Made by a program: the position numbers and the translations under genes. Below are positions 34,350 through 43,028 of a DNA stretch of 43,227 nucleotides, piece by piece (position 1 is the first letter of the stretch; each line of letters starts with the position of its first letter). The DNA is from Helicobacteraceae bacterium (lineage in GTDB: Bacteria; Campylobacterota; Campylobacteria; Campylobacterales; Sulfurimonadaceae), in assembly GCA_015488775.1 (NCBI GenBank), contig WFNF01000028.1:1-43227 (forward strand), read 5' to 3'. Below the pieces are notes generated by a model. The model worked only from the letters and a program-made list of their open reading frames with translations, was not told the DNA's origin and made no database searches.

Positions 34350-34949
34350 CTAGTCCATTACATATTTGAACAATATACTTGCATAACCTTGTGTGATGTA
34401 TGGAACTTTAATTGTACTGCCATTATTAGTGATACTACTGTCCATAGCCATATATCTTCCACCTAGCTCAAGGCCAAAGGTATCTCCAATATCAAAGTTT
34501 AAACCTGCATTACCACCATAATACATTTGAAAACCAGTTTCAGCAGTTTCTTCTCCCCCAGTTGATGGTGAATAGCGAAATCTAAAAGTAGCCCCACCAG
34601 CTTCAACACCTAAAAATAGGTTACCCCAGTCTGCGTATCTAAACAGGTATTGTACAGTAGCTCCAGCACTCAAAGCAAGTTCAGTTTTTTCCATAAAATA
34701 ATATCTAGTATTTAATAAAATTCTATACTCTTGCCCTTCAGCACCAATTTTAATACCAGCAGATTTAGGAACTGTATCTATAATATTTTGACCAGAAATC
34801 TCTGTTTGGGATTTTCCAAAAGCACCTTCAAAACCTATAACTGACTTTACGCCCCAATTTTCATTATAACTTGTACTACTTTGATCAGCAGCTAAAGAGA
34901 TTGTTAATGCAGTTGATATAACTGCTAAACTTTTTACTAATTTTTTCAT
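34350..34949 (-). CDS. outer-membrane beta-barrel protein
   Basis: A 199-residue exported protein with signal peptide MKKLVKSLAVISTALTISLA. About eight amphipathic strands follow, e.g. YRILLNTRYYFMEKTELALS, FLGVEAGGATFRFRY, GLELGGRYMAM and the final YASILFKYVMD. It ends two residues after the aromatic, so a terminal barrel strand is likely. AAGGAAA lies upstream. It starts nine bases after the 684-residue lipoprotein and is coupled to the small periplasmic gene downstream. The three probably form one surface module; no ligand can be named. Confidence 0.8.
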   Translation of the reverse strand: MKKLVKSLAVISTALTISLAADQSSTSYNENWGVKSVIGFEGAFGKSQTEISGQNIIDTVPKSAGIKIGAEGQEYRILLNTRYYFMEKTELALSAGATVQYLFRYADWGNLFLGVEAGGATFRFRYSPSTGGEETAETGFQMYYGGNAGLNFDIGDTFGLELGGRYMAMDSSITNNGSTIKVPYITQGYASILFKYVMD

Positions 34950-34958
34950 TTATTTTCC

Positions 34959-37013
34959 TTATCTAAGTTCTGAACCAAATCTGCTTGGCACTGTAATAGT
35001 AACTGTACCTGGTTTAGTTGGATCATCTGTAACTATATTAACCATTAGATCTAATGCATTATTACAATCAGTTAAACCTGATGGTTCATACACAGTTGCA
35101 GCGATACCAGCATAATCTGAAGTATTAGTATCATTATAAGCATTTTTATTGAATGTATATGCATAACCGTCACCTACACTTACTACCCCAGCATAACCAT
35201 AATACATAACATAACCAGTTTCTAAGATATCAACACCTATAGCATTACGAACATAATATCTACCAGGATAAGCTGTAAATTTAAGTTCTGCTGTTTCTTT
35301 AATCCCAACACCACTTAAAAAGCGTTTATAACCTGCACCAATTCTAATAAGTTCATCTGTTTTATTATCCATACCAACAATATTAGCTCCAACAAATACA
35401 TCAGCACCAACAAGAGGATAGTCATAACTAACATCTATATAGCCAACACCGTTAACATTTAACTTTGTTATACCATCTTTTGGTTCTGTTCTTAAGGTAC
35501 TAACTTCATTATTTTCACAAGTTTTTTTAGATCTAAAGTTATGACCTACAACAAAATGTAGATTATCAAAACTACCAGGAGCAAGAGTTCCAAGTTTCTT
35601 AAATGCTGCAGCGTCGCCAACCAGTGTTAGTGTAGTAGCAGTAGCTGATGCAATTTCCCAAGTTCCAAATGCTCCAAATGAAAACTCTTTGTGAACATCA
35701 TTACGACCAAATATAATCAAATGATCATCATTAATATTTACATCACTAAAGTCGTGTTCACCACTTGTATCTGTAAAAGTTATTTTTGTTCCATCAGAAC
35801 TTATTTTACCACCACCAACTAAATCATAAAGCAATCCAAAATCTCCACGTCCATAAGAGCTACCATTTCCATCACGTCTTGGCCATAGGTTTTGATCAGC
35901 AGGATCCCCAATAATTCCTGTTGAAGGGTACTTAGCATCATGAGCAGGTCCTGCAACAGAGTTCACATTAAATTGTGATGGGTATCTTAATGGTGTTACT
36001 GGGTTATTGTATTTATCAGTAACTTGTAAAGCAAGATGATCTATAAACTGCCCTTTTTCAAGATCATGTTCACTGCCTAGTTTATAGATAGAGGTTGCAG
36101 TTGGAGGACCTGAAAATACTGTTACACTTTTAGTCTCAACATCTGTAAGTGTATTGCCTAAAGCATCAGTGAAAACAGCAGTTATTTTAAACATAGCTAA
36201 ACCAGATATCTTCTTTGTACTCACAAAAGAGCTTACATTGTTTTTACCTGCACCAAAAGTTAAAGAATCCTTTTCAGATTTAGTTCCATCAGTACCTAAA
36301 ATAAGCTGAGCATAGTTAGTTCTTAAAGATTCTATTTTTATACTCTTGATTCTTTTACTATCTATAATAGCACCTGACTTACTCTCTTTTACTACAATAT
36401 TAAAAGGTGTAGCAGCATCTAAATCAAGACCTTTTTGATCATCTAGCACTAAATCAATAGCGTATTTTTCTAAGTCTGGCACTTTTGCTGTTGAGGGTTT
36501 AAACACTACAGGGATGTCTATGTATCTACTACCATTACTTTCATCACTAAACAAAAAAGTAACTTGCGAATTTTTTGCTTTACTTTGAGCTAAAGCAACA
36601 TTTTGTGGTGCTTTATATTGAAAAGTTGCTATACCCTTCTCTATGTCCTTAGCTGATTGAGGAGCAATAGTACCTATATCAAACTCTGTATTTTCTTGAG
36701 GATAGAACACTTTAATTCTTCCAGTTTCAACTGGTGCATTAAAAGAGTCAAACGCTCTTACTTGTATAGTAAAAGAGTCATTTCTAGTAGTTACAACTAT
36801 AGGATCACCAAAGTATCTTAAAGTTGTTATATCACTTTTTACCGTACTACTATTTGTATCTGGAATAGGTGTAGGTGGAACTACTGGTGGTTTTGTTACA
36901 TTCACATCTGGCTTTGTATTATCAACCGAATCTGGGTTACTAGAACAAGCCGCCATTAAAAACATCGTAGCTATTGCTGCGAAGAACATTTTATTAAAAA
37001 AACTGTATTTCAT
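34959..37013 (-). CDS. large Ig-like lipoprotein, 684 residues
   Basis: The signal has lipobox LMAAC, followed by a Pro/Thr/Asn-rich linker (about 25-60). The rest is beta-rich: segments such as IQVRAFDSFNAPVETGRI and LALQVTDKYNNPVTPL match bacterial Ig-like (Big_1/invasin-type) strands, with perhaps three such domains to residue 340. A second half (about 345-684) is not recognised and has isolated cysteines (KTCENN, TDCNNA) that may pair. There is no C-terminal anchor. AAAGGTAG precedes the ATG. It heads the operon with a barrel and a small periplasmic protein. The 284-base gap 37014-37297 upstream holds no gene that I can see. Confidence 0.78.
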   Translation of the reverse strand: MKYSFFNKMFFAAIATMFLMAACSSNPDSVDNTKPDVNVTKPPVVPPTPIPDTNSSTVKSDITTLRYFGDPIVVTTRNDSFTIQVRAFDSFNAPVETGRIKVFYPQENTEFDIGTIAPQSAKDIEKGIATFQYKAPQNVALAQSKAKNSQVTFLFSDESNGSRYIDIPVVFKPSTAKVPDLEKYAIDLVLDDQKGLDLDAATPFNIVVKESKSGAIIDSKRIKSIKIESLRTNYAQLILGTDGTKSEKDSLTFGAGKNNVSSFVSTKKISGLAMFKITAVFTDALGNTLTDVETKSVTVFSGPPTATSIYKLGSEHDLEKGQFIDHLALQVTDKYNNPVTPLRYPSQFNVNSVAGPAHDAKYPSTGIIGDPADQNLWPRRDGNGSSYGRGDFGLLYDLVGGGKISSDGTKITFTDTSGEHDFSDVNINDDHLIIFGRNDVHKEFSFGAFGTWEIASATATTLTLVGDAAAFKKLGTLAPGSFDNLHFVVGHNFRSKKTCENNEVSTLRTEPKDGITKLNVNGVGYIDVSYDYPLVGADVFVGANIVGMDNKTDELIRIGAGYKRFLSGVGIKETAELKFTAYPGRYYVRNAIGVDILETGYVMYYGYAGVVSVGDGYAYTFNKNAYNDTNTSDYAGIAATVYEPSGLTDCNNALDLMVNIVTDDPTKPGTVTITVPSRFGSELR

Positions 37014-37297
37014 TTTTCTACCTTTAAATATTTAACATTCCTGATTATCTTCCATTTTTACTTATTGCGCTTGCAACAAAAATAGACTAAACTTCATTAT
37101 ACACTATTTTGCTTTTAAGTTTGACTTAAATTATTTCAAAATCGTGATTAATACTCTAATATCGACAAATCATTAATCTTTTTTACACATTTTTATCTAA
37201 AAATACAATTCACGATGAATTTGCTATTTGTCATATTTATAATCTTAAAAGTATATATGAGATAAACTACAAACTATAATTACAGTGGAGATACACT

Positions 37298-39064
37298 TTG
37301 AGTTCAGAAGTTTTAGCATTAAAATACAGACCAAAAAATTTTACTGAGTTAATCGGTCAAGATAGTATTAGAACAACTTTATCTTTAGCCCTTGACAGCT
37401 CCAGACTCTCACACGCTTACCTTTTTTCAGGTTTAAGAGGTAGTGGTAAAACATCCACAGCTAGAATATTTGCTAAATCTTTACTTTGCGATAAGGGTCC
37501 AACATCTAATCCATGTGAAGTTTGTACAAATTGTGTAATGGCATCAACATCAAAACATATGGATATAATAGAGATGGATGCTGCATCATCAAGAAAGATT
37601 GATGATATTCGTGATCTTATTGAACATACAAAGTACAAACCATCAAGCGCTAGATTTAAAGTTTTTATTATAGATGAAGTACATATGCTTACAAAAGAAG
37701 CTTTTAATGCTCTTTTAAAAACACTCGAAGAACCACCACCCTATGTTAAGTTTATCTTAGCAACAACTGATCCACTAAAACTTCCTGCAACCATTTTAAG
37801 TCGTACTCAACATTTTAGATTTAAACGTATTAGTGATACTGATGTAACCTCCCATCTTGCACATATTTTAAACAAAGAAAATATAGAGTTTGAAAGTGAA
37901 GCTTTAGATATCTTAGCAAGATCTGGGGGTGGAAGTTTAAGAGATACATTAACACTTCTTGATCAAGCTATTATCTACTCAAAATCTATTTTAGATGCTT
38001 CAACTGTTACAAATATGTTAGGTTTAGTTGATCCAGATTTTTTAGAAAATCTTTTTACTACTATATTTGCTAAAGATACAAACACCCTTATAAGTTACAT
38101 AAAAGAGCTAGATTCATACGAAGCATCAATGATTATAGATGAACTTATAGCTTTTTTAAAAGACAAACTTTACAATAATGACAAAAAATACCCTATCTTA
38201 GTTATAGAAAGATTTTTTAGAATTTTAAGTGAATCAAAAACTCTTATATTTTTAAATGCTGATAACTCTTTTGTTTTAAGTATAGTATTTTTTAAGATGA
38301 TAGAAGCACTAAAGATAAAAGACCTTGATGATATGATACATTCGCTTGAAGATAGTGTAGCATCATCAACAAGTGTTAAGATTAATACAGTTCCTAGTAT
38401 AGAAACACCAAAAGCCACTCCAATAGTTTCACCTCAACCTAAACTAGAACCTGTAAATGTTAAACCTCAAGTAAAGACAGCAGCACCAAGCACTAAAAAG
38501 ATTGAAAACATAGATAAGTTTGAAAAGCTCATCATAAAAATTAAAGATAGAGATGCAAAACTTGCTGAATGTTTTGAGCGTAGCATTAACTTTAAAAAGT
38601 ATGAAGACTCTACAATTTATTGGGAAAGTGAACCTAGTGAACTTTGTAAAGATGAACTTAGACATGGATACTCAGTTATAAACACCTTTATAAAAGATAT
38701 ATTTGGGTTTGAAACAAAAATTAAAAAAGTTATAGCAGAGAAAAAAACACAAGTTGTAGAAGAAGAAAAAAAAAATTACGATGATGATATATTAGTTGCC
38801 AATATACAAAGTGATTTCAAAGAACCTCAAGAGATAAGTAAGTCATTAAACTATTCTCAAGATATAAACACACAAGAGATACAACAAAGTGGCTCAACCA
38901 TAGAAAATGTAGAAACAGCAGATGGTTCTTGTGTAACAGGATGTTCAAACAATGATTTAAGTGTCAAAGAGTTTAATGCAAAAGATATTTTAGAGGAACC
39001 AATGGTTAAAAAGGCTCAAGAGCTATTTGAAGCTACAAATATAAAAATACAAAATAAAATATAA
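37298..39064 (+). CDS. dnaX: DNA polymerase III subunit gamma/tau
   Basis: Clamp-loader ATPase of the replisome, 588 residues. AAA+ core: LKYRPKNFTELIGQ, Walker A GLRGSGKTS, four-Cys zinc module (about 61-76), Walker B FIIDEVHML, LLKTLEEPP and sensor-1 LATTDP. A low-complexity linker follows (about 355-400), then a C-terminal part ending PMVKKAQELFE. The start is TTG with GTGGAG seven bases upstream. Codons 490-493 contain ten consecutive A; slippage by one base either way ends translation within about eight codons, giving a product of about 495 residues, so a gamma-like short form is possible. Confidence 0.95.
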   Translation: MSSEVLALKYRPKNFTELIGQDSIRTTLSLALDSSRLSHAYLFSGLRGSGKTSTARIFAKSLLCDKGPTSNPCEVCTNCVMASTSKHMDIIEMDAASSRKIDDIRDLIEHTKYKPSSARFKVFIIDEVHMLTKEAFNALLKTLEEPPPYVKFILATTDPLKLPATILSRTQHFRFKRISDTDVTSHLAHILNKENIEFESEALDILARSGGGSLRDTLTLLDQAIIYSKSILDASTVTNMLGLVDPDFLENLFTTIFAKDTNTLISYIKELDSYEASMIIDELIAFLKDKLYNNDKKYPILVIERFFRILSESKTLIFLNADNSFVLSIVFFKMIEALKIKDLDDMIHSLEDSVASSTSVKINTVPSIETPKATPIVSPQPKLEPVNVKPQVKTAAPSTKKIENIDKFEKLIIKIKDRDAKLAECFERSINFKKYEDSTIYWESEPSELCKDELRHGYSVINTFIKDIFGFETKIKKVIAEKKTQVVEEEKKNYDDDILVANIQSDFKEPQEISKSLNYSQDINTQEIQQSGSTIENVETADGSCVTGCSNNDLSVKEFNAKDILEEPMVKKAQELFEATNIKIQNKI

Positions 39065-39084
39065 TATTATAGACTTATAATATT
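39063..39084. terminator. AT-only hairpin over dnaX and epimerase stops
   Basis: AATATTATA (39063-39071) and TATAATATT (39076-39084) form a 9-bp stem with loop GACT, followed by TTT on the plus strand. The stop codons of dnaX (39062-39064) and of the convergent epimerase (39069-39067) both lie in the first arm. Confidence 0.6.
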
Positions 39085-40047
39085 TTTATCAATTTTTATA
39101 ATTTGTAGTTTGTAATTTTTTGAATATAACAATGGTGAGTCTAAATCAATATACTCTATAACATCTGCATAATTGGCACATAACTTTATAGCTTCAGATA
39201 TACTAACTTCACCCTCAATCATAGATCCAAACATACACTTAACATTTTGACTTCTACAAAACTCAAGTATCTCTATAGCCTTACTAACACCACCACATTT
39301 CATAAGCTTTATATTTATAAGCATATGTGGATTATCTTTGATCAAAGATTTTACCTCATCAAGATTAAAAGCACTCTCATCTGCCAAAATTGGTATCTTA
39401 GATACTTTAGATATATATAACAGATCTTTATAAAACTCTTTTTTGACTGGTTGTTCTATGAGTTTTATATTTTTATAATCTAGATTTTCAATAATTTTCA
39501 AAGATTGCTCTTTACTCCAAGCCTGATTTGCATCTACTAAAATTGTACAATCTGGCAAATTTTCAGCTATAAGACTTATACGTTCACCATCTTTACCATC
39601 ATCTTTACCAACTTTAATTTTTAAAATATCATAAGCTTTTTCGTAGTATTCATGAGCATCTTCTAACATCTGATATGGTTCATTTAAAGAGATAGTAACA
39701 GCTGTTTTTATTTTTGTAGATATATATTTGCTCTGAATTAAAGCCATATCTATAGCGCTAGTTGCAGATGTGGAGTTTTTTAAAGTATTGTGTAAGATAT
39801 CTAACTGTTTAGAAAGTGTTTTATATCTCATAACTTTTTTCATTAAAATATTTATATCTTTATATATAGAGATTTTATCTTCAAGAGTTATAGCTTTTGT
39901 TGGAGTTGTTTCACCAAAATAAGTTTTATTACCACTATAGATACTTAATCTTATGATGTATGCGTACCTAACAGTTCTCAAAGCAGTTATAAAAGGCTTC
40001 TCTAATGCTATCTTATAAGAACTAAGTTTATAAGCCGTAATTTTCAA
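39067..40047 (-). CDS. dipeptide epimerase (L-Ala-D/L-Glu type), enolase superfamily
   Basis: A 326-residue member of the muconate-lactonising subgroup. It has the Lys pair LKIKVGK (near 143), metal ligands in DANQAW (near 172), IEQP (near 197) and LADES (near 220), and the opposite catalytic Lys in IKLMKCGG (near 245). These match L-Ala-D/L-Glu epimerase (YcjG/YkfB), which lets cells use the dipeptide released from peptidoglycan. Specificity is inferred from context. The start is TTG with AAAGG seven bases upstream, overlapping the permease stop by four bases (TTGA). Confidence 0.88.
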   Translation of the reverse strand: MKITAYKLSSYKIALEKPFITALRTVRYAYIIRLSIYSGNKTYFGETTPTKAITLEDKISIYKDINILMKKVMRYKTLSKQLDILHNTLKNSTSATSAIDMALIQSKYISTKIKTAVTISLNEPYQMLEDAHEYYEKAYDILKIKVGKDDGKDGERISLIAENLPDCTILVDANQAWSKEQSLKIIENLDYKNIKLIEQPVKKEFYKDLLYISKVSKIPILADESAFNLDEVKSLIKDNPHMLINIKLMKCGGVSKAIEILEFCRSQNVKCMFGSMIEGEVSISEAIKLCANYADVIEYIDLDSPLLYSKNYKLQIIKIDKNIISL

Positions 40048-41171
40048 AACAACACCTTTAAAATATAAGCTAAAAACAATGCAACAAAAGTTCCAACCAA
40101 ATAACCCATAAGGGCTAATACAACTCCAAAAGGGATAAGTGCTTTATTGTATGTTGAAGCCAATATTGGTGCAGATGCTATGCCGCCTATGTTTGCTAGT
40201 GAACTAACACCTATGCTAAACATATCTAGTTTAAATATCTTAGCTAGAGTAAACATTATAAAAGCATGAATAAGTAAAACTACAAAACCAGCAAACACAT
40301 AAACATAAAGATTTGAAAAACTCTCTATATGCGCTTTAGACGCAATAAGTGCTATAAGTATATACAACATACTAGTAGCTAAATCATTTGAGCCATTTAT
40401 AGTTTTTAATCTTGTAAAAGAGCCAATTATCCCTAATGTTGTAGCTATTAATATCATAGATGTTGATGATGAGTAGATAATAAATATTTTAGATACACTA
40501 ACACTAAAAAAAGCTACAACAAGAGATATAGCCAAAAACAGATAGTACTTTTTAGCACCTATAGTACAAGAACATCCTATATTTTCTAAAACTTTTGTTT
40601 GTTCACTTGCACCAAGAAATCTATTTATTTTACTAGAATATTTACTTAGAAAAAGTAAAAAAGTAAACCATAATGAGTAGTTAATAGTATCAATAACAAG
40701 TGCTATACCTAAGTCCTCTTCACTAACTTTTAAAGCTGAAGCTATAGCAATCATATTTGCACTTCCACCTAACCAAGATGCAGCTAATGTTGAAAATATA
40801 CCAATTTGTGAACTAGAGTATGAAAAAATCGTAAACATAATTATAAATGCTAAAACTATACTTATTACTGAAAAAAAGTAAGATAATAAAATCTTTTTTG
40901 ACAAAGAGAAAAAAGATTTAAAGTCTATTTGTAACATAAAAAGAAAAAGCATTGCACTTAATAAGTTGTTTTTTAAGTTTGTATAATTATCTTTTATCTG
41001 ATCAGTAAAACTAATCAAATCATTAGAGCCAATAATCATAAATATTATATATATAAGAACAATTGCGGGCAAATATTTAAAAACTTTAAGTTTTAATTTA
41101 AACTCTAAAAAGCCTATAAATACACTTATGCTACATATAAGCAAAAGGTACTCAAAACTTGTATCTATCAT
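40044..41171 (-). CDS. DUF819 family membrane permease
   Basis: A 375-residue inner-membrane protein with about ten hydrophobic helices. The motif AASWLGGSANMIAIASAL (near 130) and a second half with IGVSSLANIGGIASAPILA (near 325) show an internal repeat typical of DUF819 (YjcL-like) proteins, resembling two-fold transporters with broken helices. Substrate is not established for the family. Its four-base overlaps with a peptidoglycan amidase upstream and a dipeptide epimerase downstream suggest it imports a peptidoglycan peptide; that is inference. Confidence 0.82.
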   Translation of the reverse strand: MIDTSFEYLLLICSISVFIGFLEFKLKLKVFKYLPAIVLIYIIFMIIGSNDLISFTDQIKDNYTNLKNNLLSAMLFLFMLQIDFKSFFSLSKKILLSYFFSVISIVLAFIIMFTIFSYSSSQIGIFSTLAASWLGGSANMIAIASALKVSEEDLGIALVIDTINYSLWFTFLLFLSKYSSKINRFLGASEQTKVLENIGCSCTIGAKKYYLFLAISLVVAFFSVSVSKIFIIYSSSTSMILIATTLGIIGSFTRLKTINGSNDLATSMLYILIALIASKAHIESFSNLYVYVFAGFVVLLIHAFIMFTLAKIFKLDMFSIGVSSLANIGGIASAPILASTYNKALIPFGVVLALMGYLVGTFVALFLAYILKVLF

Positions 41172-41815
41172 TTACAATTAGCCCTTTTAAGATCTGGATT
41201 TTGCTCTTTTAATTTATTCATAAACCATCTTGATGGATCAGTTTTTTTAGTTCTATAATCATGGTCTAACTCTAAAAACAGCTCAGTACCCTCAAAACAA
41301 GTGTATTCATAATGTCCTGCAAGATACTCAATAGTTTTATATCTTGACTTGAGATGATTGATCAAAAAGATATTTGCCTTTAATTGTTCTGCTGTAAGAT
41401 TTGCTTTATCACCTTGTCCACCAACATTTTCTATACCGATAGCATAATAGTTTAATCCAATTACATGTCTAGCCATATATGTTTCAGGCATCAACTGATA
41501 TATAGTCCCATCAGGCTTAACTAAAAAATGAGCTGATACATTTAATGAGGAAGCAGAAGATATATCTTTTCTCATACCACCAAGTGTTTGAGGATAAAAT
41601 CTTTTAAATGATTCATCAAAACTATCTATAGCAGTATGATGTATTATTATTATTTTTGGAACTATTTTTATATCTTTAGCATCAAAACCATAGTGCTCTT
41701 TTATATATTCTTTTGTTAGCTTAACTCTTTCTTCACCAAAGTTAATAGGTTTGAAAATAATATTATTTGCCATAAGTGTGTTAAAAAGTAATAGTAGTAG
41801 TATATTAGCCTTCAA
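41168..41815 (-). CDS. exported N-acetylmuramoyl-L-alanine amidase
   Basis: Cleaves the bond between muramic acid and the stem peptide. The 215-residue protein has a signal peptide (MKANILLLLLFNTLMA) and an Amidase_2/PGRP domain. Zinc ligands appear as His in IIIHHTA (near 58), His in AGHYEYTC (near 165) and Asp in KTDPSRW (near 190). SAHFLVKPDGTIYQL and YAIGIENVGG are conserved segments. The start is TTG, with AGGAT seven bases upstream. It heads a three-gene unit with the DUF819 permease and the epimerase, fitting murein peptide release, uptake and conversion. Confidence 0.9.
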   Translation of the reverse strand: MKANILLLLLFNTLMANNIIFKPINFGEERVKLTKEYIKEHYGFDAKDIKIVPKIIIIHHTAIDSFDESFKRFYPQTLGGMRKDISSASSLNVSAHFLVKPDGTIYQLMPETYMARHVIGLNYYAIGIENVGGQGDKANLTAEQLKANIFLINHLKSRYKTIEYLAGHYEYTCFEGTELFLELDHDYRTKKTDPSRWFMNKLKEQNPDLKRANCK

Positions 41816-41850
41816 GATAAATCCTATTTTAAAATGTTTTTGATTATTAT

Positions 41851-42246
41851 ATGACTATGCAAATAAATAACATAGAAAACAATTTTTTTACAAACATTAG
41901 TATATCAAATGATGCTTATAAACTTGTAAATGCAATATATAATACTTATAATATAGAAGATGAACCATATTTAGAGATAAAAGCTAAAAATATAATAAAC
42001 CTATTTCCCAATAAATCAGTGAATGAATCTATCTTTTGTATAAAAAAACTTTTTTTAGAGATTAATGAACCAGTACTAATTAAAAATTTTGATTTTAAGG
42101 GTAAATATATATATTGGAGAGCTTTATCTTTTTGTAACTGTCATAATTACATAGAAAAAGAGAGTGACACATTAAAATTAGATATAGATGAAATGTATAT
42201 TGAATTACTTAAAAATGATAAAACTCAAAAAATTTTAAATATATAA
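41851..42246 (+). CDS. hypothetical protein, 131 residues
   Basis: Not recognised. It is a soluble Asn/Ile/Lys-rich protein with no signal peptide. Residues 20-75 look helical (AYKLVNAIYNTYN, IKAKNIINLF); the C-terminal half has YIYWRALSFCNCHNYIE with two cysteines, a possible metal or disulfide site. ATG codons at 41851 and 41857 are both possible, and neither has a clear ribosome site. It is divergent from the amidase operon with a 35-base gap and precedes the exonuclease gene by 35 bases. Confidence 0.6.
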   Translation: MTMQINNIENNFFTNISISNDAYKLVNAIYNTYNIEDEPYLEIKAKNIINLFPNKSVNESIFCIKKLFLEINEPVLIKNFDFKGKYIYWRALSFCNCHNYIEKESDTLKLDIDEMYIELLKNDKTQKILNI

Positions 42247-42281
42247 AGTTATAATTTTAAAAAATTTCAGGACATATTACT

Positions 42282-43028
42282 ATGGCATCAAAATATATCA
42301 TATTAGATACAGAAACTACTGGTACTTTAGATGAAGATAGAATTATACAACTTGGCTATATAGTTTTAGATGGCAAAAAAGTTGATGTATATAATGAATT
42401 TAACTCTTGTGATGTAGATATAAAAATACCTGCAATGGAAGTTCATGGCATAACACCAGACCTTTTAGAGGGAAAACCATCTTGTACTCAAACAAATGCA
42501 TATAAAACATTAGAGGTTTTAAACGAAAGTTCAAATTATATGATTATTCACAATGCACCTTTTGATATAGGTATGTTAAATAAAGAGGGATTTAATCTAA
42601 ATATGAAACTTATAGATACACTTAGAGTATCTAAGCATGTTTTTGCAGATGAAGATTACCATAGATTACAATACTTTAGATATAAATTTGAACTTTATAA
42701 AAAAGAGGAAGCAGAAGCATCTAAACTTAATATAGTTGTCAAAGCACATGACGCTATTGGTGATGTTTTAGTTTTAAAACTTTTTTTAAGTGTATTAAGA
42801 GAAAAAGTATCTGAACTATATCCTCAAGACAACCCAGTTGAAAAGATGGTTGAGCTAACAAAAACACCAGTTTTTTACTCAAAACCTTTAAGATTTGGAA
42901 AACATAAGGGTAAAACACTTCAAGAGTTAGCAAGTGAAGATAGTGGCTATTTGAGATGGATGGTAGATAAAATGGACGGACTTGATGAAGATATGAGATA
43001 TTCAATAAACAAAGTTTTAGAGTTTTAA
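42282..43028 (+). CDS. DnaQ-type 3'-5' exonuclease with ExoX-like C-terminal domain
   Basis: A 248-residue DEDDh exonuclease. Exo I ILDTETTG with the catalytic Asp/Glu, Exo II HNAPFDIGML and Exo III HDAIGDVL (His and Asp) are all present. Residues about 200-248 (LRFGKHKGKTLQELA, YLRWMVDKM) form the small domain seen at the end of ExoX-like proteins (DUF3820-type). Substrate could be DNA or RNA; a proofreading epsilon role is less likely than an accessory nuclease. AGGA lies nine bases before the ATG. The next gene starts directly at its stop. Confidence 0.88.
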   Translation: MASKYIILDTETTGTLDEDRIIQLGYIVLDGKKVDVYNEFNSCDVDIKIPAMEVHGITPDLLEGKPSCTQTNAYKTLEVLNESSNYMIIHNAPFDIGMLNKEGFNLNMKLIDTLRVSKHVFADEDYHRLQYFRYKFELYKKEEAEASKLNIVVKAHDAIGDVLVLKLFLSVLREKVSELYPQDNPVEKMVELTKTPVFYSKPLRFGKHKGKTLQELASEDSGYLRWMVDKMDGLDEDMRYSINKVLEF

